Shown: one piece after another, positions 1-9,777 of the stretch
Layout: each line of letters starts with the position of its first letter
Numbering within the stretch: position 1 is the first letter of the stretch
Assembly (NCBI RefSeq): GCF_007859855.1
Contig: NZ_SJPK01000015.1
Location: 51,143 to 115,142 of the forward strand
Length of the DNA stretch: 64,000 bases
Source: Allorhodopirellula solitaria
GTDB lineage: Bacteria; Planctomycetota; Planctomycetia; Pirellulales; Pirellulaceae
Direction of reading: 5' to 3'
Position numbers and translations under genes: made by a program
The notes under the pieces: generated by a model
Told to the model about the DNA's origin: nothing
The model's database searches: none
Seen by the model: only the letters and a program-made list of their open reading frames with translations

Positions 1-1018
1 CGTCTGCCAGAACGTCTTGTTCAGCCGCTTGCTCAACTGCCGCTTGCTCAGAGGCGGTTTGCTCAGAGGTGACTTCCTCGAAGGCAGGCTCCTCACAGTC
101 GGCACTCTCGAAGGCAGAGCACTCGTCGGTGAGCGGTCCGAACTCCACATTGGATTCTGGACGGCTCAGCTCCGGCTCTTCGACAAGCGGCCCTGGTAGT
201 TGCTGCAGAATCGACCACGCTCCCTCGACCGTGTCGGTTGTGATGCAGGGCTGTTGCCGTGAGACTGCCAATCCGATGGCAGCCGACATCAACTGGTTGA
301 TCAATCGTGGCACGCCGCTGCAGGCGTGATGTACCGAACGAACGGCCGACTCGTCGATCTCAATGCTCTCCGGCTCACAGTTCTGCTCGATTGACCTGCG
401 GATGTAGCGTTCGGTCTCGTCACTGGAGAGCGGATGGACATAACACCGCGTGGCGACCCGTTGGACAAGCGCGTCGAGCGACGGCAATGCGAGCGTCTCA
501 TCGAGCTGGGGACCACCCAGCAAAACGGCGCTGACACGTGGTCGACCATCGGACATCGCATTGGTCAAAATGCGGATCGTTTCGAGCACATCCGGGCGGA
601 GCGATTGTGCTTCATCGACGAGCAACAACAGACCCGAGAAGTCCTTGGAACTGTTTGCGATACGCTCGATGATAGCGAGTTGAGGATCATCACCGTGAGC
701 TGGGGGCGACGGCGCGATGCCGCGAATGCGATCGAGCCGGCTGAGCAGGTGACGCTGCAGAGCGAGCGGACTCTCCAACGTGGTGTCGCCGAACACAATG
801 ACTTCACGATCTCGCGAGAAGTATTGCTGCAGCACTTGGCAGATCAAGGATTTGCCGGTGCCGGGCGGTCCGATGACGAGCGAGATGGCCTCCCAAGCCT
901 CCACGGCGTGGCGAACTCGCTGCAACGCGTCATCCTGGGAACCGACGCGAAGGTATCGCGAGGCGCTGGGGAAGGGAGGAAACGGGGGTACGTGAAACTG
1001 TGTTTCAACCGATGACAT
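1..1018 (-). CDS. ExeA-like AAA ATPase, C-terminal end cut by the window edge
   Basis: Reading the minus strand from an ATG at 1018 gives an open frame that runs off the left edge (about 339 codons seen). Residues about 49-56 are a Walker A motif (GPPGTGKS). A Walker B-like LLLLVDEAQ lies near residue 135, followed by an arginine-rich sensor region and a C-terminal ATPase lid (GVPRLINQL). This matches the AAA_22/ExeA family of general secretion pathway and transposition ATPases. After about residue 285 the sequence becomes Glu/Ser/Ala-rich with short repeats of the type SEQAASEQ, probably a disordered linker to a membrane or peptidoglycan-binding part outside the window. It is divergent from queG. 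The family call is firm; whether it serves secretion or polysaccharide export cannot be told. Confidence 0.8.
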   Translation of the reverse strand, partial: MSSVETQFHVPPFPPFPSASRYLRVGSQDDALQRVRHAVEAWEAISLVIGPPGTGKSLICQVLQQYFSRDREVIVFGDTTLESPLALQRHLLSRLDRIRGIAPSPPAHGDDPQLAIIERIANSSKDFSGLLLLVDEAQSLRPDVLETIRILTNAMSDGRPRVSAVLLGGPQLDETLALPSLDALVQRVATRCYVHPLSSDETERYIRRSIEQNCEPESIEIDESAVRSVHHACSGVPRLINQLMSAAIGLAVSRQQPCITTDTVEGAWSILQQLPGPLVEEPELSRPESNVEFGPLTDECSAFESADCEEPAFEEVTSEQTASEQAAVEQAAEQDVLAD

Positions 1019-1225
1019 GGTCGACGTCCCGAAGCGGCACAAAACGAAAAAAGCGGATAACCTATCTAATCGTTACAGTCGGCATGCCGGGCGGCCAAAC
1101 TGAAGCGAAAATGGTAGCATCGGTTGCGAGTGTTCCCGATCCATCGAGAAGTCGCGGCGCCGATCACGCCAAGCAACTGTCCTCGCAACCCGTTTCACGT
1201 TAACGAATCTGTCGATCCAAAGCCT

Positions 1226-2449
1226 ATGCCACTTTCGAAACCTGCACCGGACGCGATCGCTGCCGCGATTCGAGCGGATGCATTGGCGGAAGGGTTTATC
1301 GCCTGCGGTTTTGCGCCCGCCCTAGATAGCGCGGGGTTTAGCGATCTCGTGGAATGGATCGAAGCTGGTTTCGCGGCGGAGATGACCTATTTTGCGGACC
1401 GCTTGGATGCCTATCGCCATCCCAGTGGGGTGCTGCCCGGGGCCCGGAGCGTGGTCGTTTTGGCGTATCCGTATCCCGCGACCGATCCCATTCCACCGGA
1501 CCTGACTGGGAGCAAGATCGCCGACGGAAATGGGACGGGAATAACGATACACGGACGCGTCGCCCGGTACACCTGGTCCGGAGCCGACTACCACGACGTG
1601 ATTCACCCCAAGCTCAAGCGGATTTGCCGCAGCATTAAGCAGCTTTCTCCCGAGGCCCACGCCCGTGGCATCGTGGACACCGCACCAATGATGGAACGGG
1701 AAGTCGCTCAGTTGGCGGGATTGGGATGGCGAGGCAAGAACACGTTGCTACTGAGCCGAACGCTGGGCAGCTATTTCTTTCTCGCGTGCGTTCTTGTCGA
1801 CATCGAACTTCCGTCGGATACGCCCTTTGAGACGGACCACTGCGGCACCTGTACAGCGTGTCTGGATGCCTGTCCAACGGATGCGTTCGTAGCCCCGCAC
1901 GTGCTCGACGCATCAAAGTGCATCAGCTTTCTAACCATAGAAAGTCGGGAGCTGATACCGGAATCGCTGCGTCACGACATCGGCGACTGGGTTTTCGGTT
2001 GCGACGTCTGCCAAGAAGTCTGCCCATGGAATCGCAAACCATCTCGTCGGGCGATCGCAGCGGAGGGCAGCGACGCGTCGGGCCACCAATCTGCCGCCCA
2101 GCCCTCACGCGGTCGAATGCAGCTGGCTGAACTCTTTTGGCTCGACGAGGATTCCTTTCGCGAGCGGTTTCGTAAGACTCCGATGTGGCGAACGCGGCGG
2201 CGTGGTTTGCTACGAAATGCAGCAATCGTCTTGGGAAACACTGGCACGTTCGACTGCCTCTCCCCGCTCTTATCCGGCCTCCAAGACACCGAGCCGATGG
2301 TGAGAGCGGCCTGCGTGTGGGCAATTTTTCAGATTGGCGAACGTTCGCCATTGCCGCTTCCTGATCATGTCGCCAACGCGCTCGATCAACTGCGACGAGT
2401 TGAGAGCCAGGCGATGGTCTTGGCCGAGCTGGAACCCAGGCAAGGCTAG
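1226..2449 (+). CDS. queG: epoxyqueuosine reductase QueG
   Basis: QueG reduces epoxyqueuosine to queuosine in tRNA, using cobalamin and two [4Fe-4S] clusters. The protein has the QueG-type N-terminal region (AALGxLPxGARSVVVL-like: PGARSVVVLAYPYP), the GREVAQLAGLGWRGKNTLL-type block, and two ferredoxin cysteine clusters. The first, near residue 206, reads CGTCTACLDACP; the second, near residue 260, reads CDVCQEVCPW. A HEAT-like C-terminal stretch (residues about 310-400) also fits QueG. I chose the ATG at 1226 (407 residues) over an in-frame upstream start at 1124, because the extra 34 residues resemble no family sequence. No strong ribosome binding site is visible. It stands alone between a divergent ATPase gene and a convergent lipoprotein gene. 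Confidence 0.93.
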   Translation: MPLSKPAPDAIAAAIRADALAEGFIACGFAPALDSAGFSDLVEWIEAGFAAEMTYFADRLDAYRHPSGVLPGARSVVVLAYPYPATDPIPPDLTGSKIADGNGTGITIHGRVARYTWSGADYHDVIHPKLKRICRSIKQLSPEAHARGIVDTAPMMEREVAQLAGLGWRGKNTLLLSRTLGSYFFLACVLVDIELPSDTPFETDHCGTCTACLDACPTDAFVAPHVLDASKCISFLTIESRELIPESLRHDIGDWVFGCDVCQEVCPWNRKPSRRAIAAEGSDASGHQSAAQPSRGRMQLAELFWLDEDSFRERFRKTPMWRTRRRGLLRNAAIVLGNTGTFDCLSPLLSGLQDTEPMVRAACVWAIFQIGERSPLPLPDHVANALDQLRRVESQAMVLAELEPRQG

Positions 2450-2502
2450 CCTGTCAGCACGTCGGGAGAACCACAAATGGCGTGAACTGCCAGCATGCAA
2501 TT

Positions 2503-3957
2503 TCAGCCGATCGATCGGGCGCGTCGCCACATTCGCTTTTGGCTCGCTCGATCATGCTTCTGATGCAGTTTGCTCCAGGCCTCCGAAATCTGCTCGCAGG
2601 CGACCTCTGCGGACAACTCGCCGAGTACACATTCTCGCACCTTGCGGTCGAGGACATTGTAATACTCGGCAGCACCAGCGAGCTGCAGGGTAGGCACAAA
2701 CCCTGGGCTAGATAACTGCGTGCTCAGCCAAGCCCGATACCGCTCGGCCATGTCAGTGGAAGACTCGCTCGCGGGCGTCGCCACGTTGACCAGCGAAGAA
2801 ATATTGCGATACAGCGGTTCGCTGCCTTGACCGCCTCCAATCCATTCCAGGAATACGCCCGCAGCCGCTGTTTGACGACAGGATGCCGCCATGGATCCGA
2901 CGAGCATGAATGGATCGACCATGGCTCGGTGCGGCAGTGGGCGCCGCTCGTCCTCCGTGCCCGTCGCCCTCGAGGATACTGCGCTACCTGGCAGTTCCTT
3001 AAAAGTGATCACCGTATCGCCGGAAGGTCCATCGGCTTCCGGCCCTGTATCGAGCTGGGGGAATCCGATACCTGCCTGCAGCTCGCCATTGGCGACCGCA
3101 CGGTAGATTTCTCCTGGCGTGAGACCGTGATACTCCGGACTGGATTTCGCAACAGCGTCCTTCATCTGCTGCAAGACAGCAACATATTCGGGCTGCGTCA
3201 GCAGCGGTGCGAGTGATTCGCGGTCAAACAACCACGTCGTTTGCAGGCTGCTCGCCAATCGCCATAGATACATCGCCCCGGCCCACTGCGGCGCGGTGGG
3301 TTCACTACACTTCCCATCGGATGATTCGACCAAAGCCGTGTAGTCGTCCCAGGTGGGGACCGACACGTCGCTGGACGATTCGCCCAACATCAGCGAGGGC
3401 AAGTAGCCTCCGAGTGGCTTGGCAAGCTTCTCGCCAGCGATCGAGGTTGCCATTCGCAGTGCGACCGGCACGGCCGAGCGATTCTCCAGGACCGGAACCT
3501 CCGCATCCGCATCGGCGAACTCGGCTGACACGGTCTCACTCGCGAGCAGAGGCATGACGCGTTTTCGCGACACCATCTCGGCCAGCATTGAGACAGGGTA
3601 CAACAGCACATCGGCAGCAGCAGCTCGCTCGAACAATTCATCGGACAGGAGCGAAGTGGGTGCCTCGGTCGCAGGCAGCTGACGCACCGGATCGATCAAC
3701 TGAATTTCGAGCGGTTGTTCGCTGATCGACCCCCATGTCCTTTGCAGCGTGTCGGCGTCCTGCTGACTTCCCATCCAAAGAACTCGCAGGGGCACGTCAG
3801 TGCGTGTTGGGCGTTTGGACGATTCTTCGGCGGCTTGTGGATCAGGGCGGCAGCCGGCCGACGCGATCACGCAGGCGGCACCTGCGATCCATTCACGGCG
3901 TGCCAGACGCGGTGTCGAGGAAGATGGGAGGTCGCCCGCGCGGGAGGATGATCGCAT
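2503..3957 (-). CDS. solute-binding-like lipoprotein
   Basis: A 484-residue protein with an N-terminal export signal: LARREW followed by a hydrophobic stretch and a lipobox ending SAGC near residue 36. It is therefore probably lipid-anchored; the double arginine leaves Tat export possible. The body resembles family 1 extracellular solute-binding proteins of ABC importers: the VLWMGSQQDADTLQ opening, DVLLYPVSML, and the central tryptophan-rich AGAMYLWRLASSL block. No permease or ATPase gene is adjacent, so it may be an orphan sensor or binding protein. It is divergent from xylulokinase (147 bp apart), which hints at, but does not prove, a role in sugar uptake. Substrate unknown. Confidence 0.65.
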   Translation of the reverse strand: MRSSSRAGDLPSSSTPRLARREWIAGAACVIASAGCRPDPQAAEESSKRPTRTDVPLRVLWMGSQQDADTLQRTWGSISEQPLEIQLIDPVRQLPATEAPTSLLSDELFERAAAADVLLYPVSMLAEMVSRKRVMPLLASETVSAEFADADAEVPVLENRSAVPVALRMATSIAGEKLAKPLGGYLPSLMLGESSSDVSVPTWDDYTALVESSDGKCSEPTAPQWAGAMYLWRLASSLQTTWLFDRESLAPLLTQPEYVAVLQQMKDAVAKSSPEYHGLTPGEIYRAVANGELQAGIGFPQLDTGPEADGPSGDTVITFKELPGSAVSSRATGTEDERRPLPHRAMVDPFMLVGSMAASCRQTAAAGVFLEWIGGGQGSEPLYRNISSLVNVATPASESSTDMAERYRAWLSTQLSSPGFVPTLQLAGAAEYYNVLDRKVRECVLGELSAEVACEQISEAWSKLHQKHDRASQKRMWRRARSIG

Positions 3958-3990
3958 GAAAGAACAGTCAGGGTTCGGAACGCAAGAAAA

Positions 3991-4011
3991 CGTTGGCCGG
4001 CGAGGCCAACG
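3991..4011. promoter_or_regulatory. hairpin in the lipoprotein/xylB divergent region
   Basis: An 8-bp perfect inverted repeat (CGTTGGCC / GGCCAACG) with a 5-base loop lies between the divergent lipoprotein and xylB starts. A TATATT box at about 4028 lies downstream, toward xylB. It could be an operator or the 5' leader structure of one of the two transcripts; nothing more can be read from it. Confidence 0.35.
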
Positions 4012-4104
4012 CGGCCATCATACGCGTTATATTGTCGTCTTGTTCAGGGTAGCCCCGGATCCTTCTTCTTTCGACTCTTCCAATTATTCACGATTTACGG
4101 CAGC

Positions 4105-5625
4105 ATGAGCTATTACCTCGGAATCGACATCGGCACCAGCGGTACGAAGACACTCCTCATCGATGAAGCGGGCAAGGTGCTCGCGGAATCCGACGCGACC
4201 TATCCGATGGCCCAGCCTCGCCCCGGCTGGACCGAGCAGGACCCTGAGGACTGGTGGAAGGCAACCATCAAAACCGTTCGGGCGGTGATGCGGCAATCCA
4301 AGGTCGATAAGGCCGATGTCAAGGCGATCGGATTGTCCGGACAAATGCATGGTTCGGTCTTTCTAGATGCCTCCGACGAAGTGATCCGGCCCGCCTTGTT
4401 GTGGAACGATCAACGAACCGCCGATCAGTGCGAAGCGATCACCTCCGCGGCCGGTTCACGCGAGAAACTCATTGGCATGGTCGCCAATCCAGCGCTGACT
4501 GGATTCCAAGCACCCAAAATTCTGTGGTTGCGAGACAAAGAGAAACGCAACTTTGGAAAACTCGCAAAGGTCCTGCTGCCCAAAGACGATATTCGTCGGC
4601 GTCTGATCGGGGACTACGTAACCGAGGTCAGCGATGCGAGCGGTACCTTGTTACTCGATGTGAAAGAGCGGGCTTGGTCGAGCAAACTGCTCAGCAAGTT
4701 GGACCTGGATTCCTCGCTGCTGCCGCGCGTGGTGGAATCCGAAGATGTCACCGGAACGCTGACCACGGCAGCGGCCAAATCGCTCGGGCTGACCACCGAT
4801 TGCAAAGTTGTCGGCGGAGCTGGCGATTGTGCTGCTGGTGCGATCGGCAACGGCATCGTGAAAACCGGTCTGCTGAGCACCTCGATCGGAACGAGCGGTG
4901 TCATGTTCGTGCACAGTGACCAGCCCAATATTGACGCCGCCGGACGGCTACACACCTTCTGTCACGCTGTCCGAGGCAAATGGCACATGATGGGCGTGAA
5001 CCTGACCAGCGGCGGATCGCTGCAGTGGTGGGTTGAGAATGTGCTGCAGGGTTTAGCGGGCGTACCCAAGAGTCGCTCCTTCGCTGCGGCCACCGAGGAA
5101 GCCGCCGGCGCTCCCGCCGGCAGCGGTGCCTTGCTGTTCCTGCCCTACCTCAATGGCGAGCGCACACCACATGCGGATCCTCGAGCCCGAGGTGCCTTTG
5201 TCGGCATGAACCTGACCCATGACCGGGCCGCGATGACACGCAGCGTGATGGAAGGGATCACCTTCGCCCTGCGTGACAGCCTCGATATTATCGAGTCGCT
5301 CGGCGTTCCCGTTCGGCAGATCCGAGCTTCCGGAGGCGGTAGCAAGAACACGATGTGGCGACAGATGCAAGCCGATGTGTTTGGCAAAAAAATCACCACC
5401 CTGCGAGTCGAACAAGGCGCCGCTTACGGTGTCGCGCTGCTCGCGGCAGTCGGTGACGGCGCTCATCGCAATATCGCATCGGCCTGTGCTGCGACGATCG
5501 AAGTCGCCGACGAAACCAAGCCCGATGCGAAGTCGAAAGCGATTTACAACAAACTGTTCCCAGTCTATCGTGACCTCTACACTCGGCTGAGTGAACCGAT
5601 GCACACGCTCGCTGATCTGCAGTAG
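4105..5625 (+). CDS. xylB: xylulokinase
   Basis: FGGY-family kinase that phosphorylates D-xylulose to xylulose 5-phosphate, feeding the pentose phosphate pathway. At 506 residues it is normal family length. Visible signatures: the N-terminal ATPase phosphate-1 motif DIGTSGTKT (Asp8 onward), the substrate motif GLSGQMHG at 77-83, the WNDQR block at 100-104, the catalytic base Asp241 in GGAGDCAAGAIG, and the C-terminal FGGY-type adenosine motif (RASGGGSKNTMWRQMQADVFG). The SGQMHG block with WNDQR is characteristic of xylulokinase rather than glycerol kinase. No xylose isomerase gene is in the window. A secreted sugar-acting protein follows 72 bp downstream on the same strand and could be co-transcribed. 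Confidence 0.95.
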   Translation: MSYYLGIDIGTSGTKTLLIDEAGKVLAESDATYPMAQPRPGWTEQDPEDWWKATIKTVRAVMRQSKVDKADVKAIGLSGQMHGSVFLDASDEVIRPALLWNDQRTADQCEAITSAAGSREKLIGMVANPALTGFQAPKILWLRDKEKRNFGKLAKVLLPKDDIRRRLIGDYVTEVSDASGTLLLDVKERAWSSKLLSKLDLDSSLLPRVVESEDVTGTLTTAAAKSLGLTTDCKVVGGAGDCAAGAIGNGIVKTGLLSTSIGTSGVMFVHSDQPNIDAAGRLHTFCHAVRGKWHMMGVNLTSGGSLQWWVENVLQGLAGVPKSRSFAAATEEAAGAPAGSGALLFLPYLNGERTPHADPRARGAFVGMNLTHDRAAMTRSVMEGITFALRDSLDIIESLGVPVRQIRASGGGSKNTMWRQMQADVFGKKITTLRVEQGAAYGVALLAAVGDGAHRNIASACAATIEVADETKPDAKSKAIYNKLFPVYRDLYTRLSEPMHTLADLQ

Positions 5626-5697
5626 CTCTCGCTCGGTGATCTGCCTGGTGTCCCACCTCCCCTCCCCCGCCTCCTATCCTTCCTCATATAGCCTCCC

Positions 5698-8600
5698 ATG
5701 CCGCTGAATTTGGGTGCCCTCGCGCGCACCGGATACTTGTGTTTTTGTTTGCTCGGCCTCTGCTCCGCTGCCCAATCCAACGCCGCTGCCCAACAGGCAG
5801 GGCCTGATAACGGCGGTGAATCGAGCTTCCAAATTTTGTTCGATGGTCAATCGCTCGATGGCTGGCAAGGGCTGGACGGATTTTGGTCGGTCGTCGATGG
5901 CGCGATCCACGGTCAGACGACCAGCGATCATCCGACCAACGGCAACACTTTTCTGGTCTGGCAAGGAGGCGAAGTCGGAGACTTTGAGTTCCGCTGCAAA
6001 GTCCGGTTCGAAGGCAATAATTCAGGAGTGCAGTATCGCAGCGACATCGTCGACGCTGACAAATTTGCCATGGCGGGTTATCAAGCCGACTTGCATCCCA
6101 GCCAAGAGTACTTCGGGATGATGTACGGCGAACGAACCCCGCGTGGGATCATCGCCACCAGGGGGCAGAGAATTGTCGCCCAAGCCGATGGCACGACGCA
6201 GATCGTGAGCGAAGTCGGCAATGCGGATACTCTCGACGGCAGTAGCTGGAACGATCTTCGCATCATCGCGGTCGGTAATCGGTTGATTCATCAAGTCAAT
6301 GGGATCACAACCGTCGATATCACCGACGAAAATCCCGCTGCGAAGTCATCGGGAAAGCTCGGTCTGCAGCTGCACGCCGGTCCGCCGGTGGAGGTCGAAT
6401 TCCGTTCGCTGTTGCTGCGACCGCTCAGCGGCCCTGAGGCCATGTCGACGTTAAACGAGGCGGTCCAATCCTCCGCAGAGGCGGTAGCCCGCGCCGAAAA
6501 AGCCGCAGCAGCCGATGACGATAAATGGGTGACCGCGGAACCGATGCCTACCTGGATCTGGACTCCCAATCCGCAGCCGAAGCAAAAGGTGTGGTTTCGA
6601 CGCAGCGTGGAAGTCGGCGGCAAGATCCAATCCGCACGCGTGTACGCGACCTGTGACAACTCGCTGAAATTGTTCATCAATGGCGAGGAGGTCGGCAGTT
6701 CTAGCGATTGGAGAAAGCCTGTCGAGCAAGATGTCTCGAAGCTACTCCAATCAGGAACCAACCTTATTGCGGCCGAGTGCCAGAACGAAACCGGTGTCGC
6801 CGCTTTCGTCTGCAAAATAATTATCCAACTCGAAGACGGCACAGAGCAATTGGTTCTCACCAATGGCGATTGGAAGTTGAGTGAAGAGCCCGGCGAGAAC
6901 TGGAACAAGGCTGCCGTCGTTGAGTCCCAATGGCAGTCGTCGCACGAGCTAGGGAAGCTTGGCAAAGATCCCTGGAAGATCCCCAACCACGCAATCGGCG
7001 CGGCGGGTGGCGCGGACCCGCTCAACGCGAAGAATGTGATCGTGCCGCCGGGTTTCGCAATCGAGCGAATCTATCGCATCCCCGAGAACCAAGGCAGTTG
7101 GGTTGCGATGGCTGTCGATCCCCAGGGCCGGATCTATGCCTGTGATCAAGGCGGGCAGGGACTATTCCGGATTACGATGCACGGAAACCAACAGCCCGAT
7201 GTAGAGAAAGTTTCCGTCGGCGAACTGAGTGATCTATCCGGTGCCCAGGGCTTGGTTTGGGCATTTGACAGTTTGTGGTTTCACCGCAACGGCGGCAATC
7301 TGGTTCGCTTGACCGATACTGACGGCGACGATGCCCTCGATCATGCCGAAGTGATTCCCGGTGGCCGTAGCGGTGGCGAGCATGGCAATCACGCCGTGGT
7401 CGTGACCGAAGATTGCACCGGAATTTACATGGCCGGCGGCAACCATGCTCAGCTGGGTACCCTCGCCGGGAGTAACGTACCGACGTGGTACGAAGGTCTG
7501 TTACTACCGCGGATGTGGGACTCCAACGGCCATGCGCGGGGTTTGATGGCGCCCGGTGGATGGGTCACTCGCCTCGATGTGAGCGAAAAAACTCAACGAC
7601 TCGAGACGATCGGTTTTCGCAATGAATATGACTTGGCCCTGAATCGATTTGGGGACATGTTTACTTTTGATGCGGACATGGAATGGGACATGGGCACCCC
7701 TTGGTACCGCCCCACTCGCATCTGTCACGTGGTCAGTGGCGCCGATTTTGGGTGGCGAAGTGGGAGCGGGAAATGGCCCGCGTACTATGAAGACAGCCTG
7801 CCGCCGGTCGTGGATATCGGTCCCGGTTCACCGACGGGCATGGTATCCGGTCAGGGCACGCGGTTTCCCACACGGTACCAGGAGGCGGTGTTCGCCCTGG
7901 ATTGGACCTTCGGCACGATCTATTCCATCGCTCTGCAGCCCAGCGGGTCGAGCTACGAGGGGACTGCGGAGCCGTTTGTCTATGGCACGCCACTGCCCGT
8001 CACGGATGCTGTCGTCGGTCTCGACGGAGCGTTGTATTTTGCCGTCGGCGGTCGGGGCACCGAATCGGCTCTGTTCCGAGTGCACTACATCGGTGATGAG
8101 TCCACCGCGCCGCCCGCTGCCCCCGCACCAGAACACGCTGCCGCTCGCGCCGATCGGCACAGGCTCGAAGCTTTCCATGGCGTCGAGGACGCCGCAGCGG
8201 TCGAGACGGCCTGGCCATTTTTATCCAGCCAAGATCGGTTTCTGCGAAATGCCGCCCGGATTGCGATCGAGAGCCAGGATGTCGAGACGTGGGCGGAGCG
8301 AGTGTTTCTCGCAGCGAACCCGCAGACCGCGATTACCGCTGCCGTCGCTCTGGCGCGGATGGGCGAGGCAGCTCACGCGTCCCCGCTGATCGATCATCTT
8401 CTCAACCTCCCCATCGGCGACCTTCCCGAGGGCCAACAGCTCGGTGCCCTCCGCGCGATGGCGTTGGTGTTCACCCAACTCCAAGAACCGGACACCGCAC
8501 AACGCCGGCAATTGTTAAACAAGTTGGAACCGATGCTGCCCAGCGAGTTTGACAACGTGAACGTGGAACTGATCCGCTTGCTGACCTATTTGAGAAGCAC

Positions 8601-9486
8601 CCAAGTAGCGGCCAAAGCGATGGCATTGATCGAACACCGCCCGGCCCCTGAGTATCCGGATTGGTCAACGCTCGCATCACGCAACAGCCGATACGGAGGC
8701 GGCGTGCAAAGAATGCTCGACAACCCGCCGCCCTCACGCGAGATTCACTATGCATTCATGCTCCGTAATCTGCGCCAGGGCTGGACGCTCCCGCTTCGCC
8801 GCACGTACTTTCGGTTTCTCAATGATGCCGCTCAAACCTCCGGCGGTTCGAGCTTCCCCGGGTACCTCACCCGTATTCGAGACGAAGCTCTTGCTGCCTG
8901 CACTGACGAACAAAGAAAGGCATTGGAGGACATCACGGGTGAGGACTTCAATCCGGTTCCCGATTTCGATATCGCTCCGATCCAAGGACCGGGCCGAACA
9001 TGGGATGTCGCCTCGGCGGGAGCCGCTGCCGCTCGAGGGAAACCCAATTTTGAGAGGGGACGCTCGCTGTACTTCAGTGCCAAGTGCGCATCCTGTCACC
9101 GCTTCGCCGGCCTCGGCGGAAACATCGGCCCCGATCTGACGAGCATCCCGAACAAGTTTGATCGGAAGTACGTGGTTGAGGCGATCGTCGATCCGAGCAA
9201 GGTGATCTCTGATCAATATGGCTCATCGAATGTCCTGCTTGCTGACGGCAACCTGCTGACCGGATTGGTGATCGAGCATGCCGGCGGTGGGCTGACAGTC
9301 TATCCCCCTCAGCCGGATGCCAAAGCAATCGAGGTCGCAGCCGATGATGTCGAGGAGGTCATCGCCTCGCCAGTCTCACAGATGCCGACGGAGTTGCTCG
9401 ATGATCTCAACGCGGAAGAGGTTCGCGATCTTATCGCATACCTCTTATCGGGCGGAGACGCCAACGACAAACGCTACCGCCAATAG
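5698..9486 (+). CDS. secreted DUF1080/beta-propeller/HEAT/cytochrome c fusion protein
   Basis: A 1262-residue exported protein with a signal peptide (residues 1-31, ending SNAAAQQ). Domains in order: DUF1080 (3-keto-disaccharide hydrolase / concanavalin-like fold) at about 45-240, with typical FDGQSLDGWQG and GVQYRSDI; a jelly-roll discoidin-like module at 270-405 (WIWTP...VWFRRSVEV...LFINGEEVG); a PVC-type dehydrogenase beta-propeller at 430-820 (VPPGFAIERIYRIP, AFDSLWFHRNG, DADMEWDMGTPWYRPTRICHVVSGADFGWR); HEAT-like repeats to about 1010; and a cytochrome c-like heme site, CASCH at 1130-1134, in a PVC heme-binding domain. It probably oxidises or cleaves polysaccharide-derived sugars in the periplasm, but the substrate is not readable. 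The architecture is typical of planctomycetes and Verrucomicrobia. Confidence 0.88.
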   Translation: MPLNLGALARTGYLCFCLLGLCSAAQSNAAAQQAGPDNGGESSFQILFDGQSLDGWQGLDGFWSVVDGAIHGQTTSDHPTNGNTFLVWQGGEVGDFEFRCKVRFEGNNSGVQYRSDIVDADKFAMAGYQADLHPSQEYFGMMYGERTPRGIIATRGQRIVAQADGTTQIVSEVGNADTLDGSSWNDLRIIAVGNRLIHQVNGITTVDITDENPAAKSSGKLGLQLHAGPPVEVEFRSLLLRPLSGPEAMSTLNEAVQSSAEAVARAEKAAAADDDKWVTAEPMPTWIWTPNPQPKQKVWFRRSVEVGGKIQSARVYATCDNSLKLFINGEEVGSSSDWRKPVEQDVSKLLQSGTNLIAAECQNETGVAAFVCKIIIQLEDGTEQLVLTNGDWKLSEEPGENWNKAAVVESQWQSSHELGKLGKDPWKIPNHAIGAAGGADPLNAKNVIVPPGFAIERIYRIPENQGSWVAMAVDPQGRIYACDQGGQGLFRITMHGNQQPDVEKVSVGELSDLSGAQGLVWAFDSLWFHRNGGNLVRLTDTDGDDALDHAEVIPGGRSGGEHGNHAVVVTEDCTGIYMAGGNHAQLGTLAGSNVPTWYEGLLLPRMWDSNGHARGLMAPGGWVTRLDVSEKTQRLETIGFRNEYDLALNRFGDMFTFDADMEWDMGTPWYRPTRICHVVSGADFGWRSGSGKWPAYYEDSLPPVVDIGPGSPTGMVSGQGTRFPTRYQEAVFALDWTFGTIYSIALQPSGSSYEGTAEPFVYGTPLPVTDAVVGLDGALYFAVGGRGTESALFRVHYIGDESTAPPAAPAPEHAAARADRHRLEAFHGVEDAAAVETAWPFLSSQDRFLRNAARIAIESQDVETWAERVFLAANPQTAITAAVALARMGEAAHASPLIDHLLNLPIGDLPEGQQLGALRAMALVFTQLQEPDTAQRRQLLNKLEPMLPSEFDNVNVELIRLLTYLRSTQVAAKAMALIEHRPAPEYPDWSTLASRNSRYGGGVQRMLDNPPPSREIHYAFMLRNLRQGWTLPLRRTYFRFLNDAAQTSGGSSFPGYLTRIRDEALAACTDEQRKALEDITGEDFNPVPDFDIAPIQGPGRTWDVASAGAAAARGKPNFERGRSLYFSAKCASCHRFAGLGGNIGPDLTSIPNKFDRKYVVEAIVDPSKVISDQYGSSNVLLADGNLLTGLVIEHAGGGLTVYPPQPDAKAIEVAADDVEEVIASPVSQMPTELLDDLNAEEVRDLIAYLLSGGDANDKRYRQ

Positions 9487-9570
9487 GCGGCCAGCGGGCG
9501 GTCGCTTGAATCGACGCCGGGGGCCACAATGTCGGACCGAGTGCCGCGAATGCACCACGTACCGCCGCCC

Positions 9571-9610
9571 ACCCGGCCGCCATCCACCCAGCCGCCATCC
9601 ACCCGGCCGC
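9571..9610. repeat. 15-bp tandem repeat
   Basis: ACCCGGCCGCCATCC is followed by ACCCAGCCGCCATCC and a third, partial copy ACCCGGCCGC, giving 2.7 units of 15 bp just downstream of the DUF1080 fusion gene. No gene reads through it convincingly. Confidence 0.7.
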
Positions 9611-9718
9611 TGCGAAGCGGGGGAGTATTAAGCATCGCGTGATCAATGAGTGGCGGATTTTGCGAGATCTTTTCTGTCGTAGACGAGGCAACGAGCTGTA
9701 GCTCTCCCACAACTTTTC

Positions 9719-9777
9719 CTACGCCGAAGGCGTTGAAGGAAAAAGCCGGTGGTTTGAGCGTAAGCGAACACCACCGG
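9719..9777. repeat. palindromic intergenic element in the 9487-10285 gap
   Basis: The roughly 800-bp gap between the DUF1080 gene and nfeD holds no gene I can support. It contains two adjacent hairpins: ACGCC-GAA-GGCGT (9721-9733), framed by CTTTTCCT and GAAGGAAAAA that extend the stem imperfectly, and CCGGTGGT ... ACCACCGG (9746-9777) with a 16-base loop. The block to about 9905 looks like an interspersed planctomycete repeat rather than a gene. That is an inference from its structure and cannot be checked inside this window. Short frames here have no recognisable product. Confidence 0.45.
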
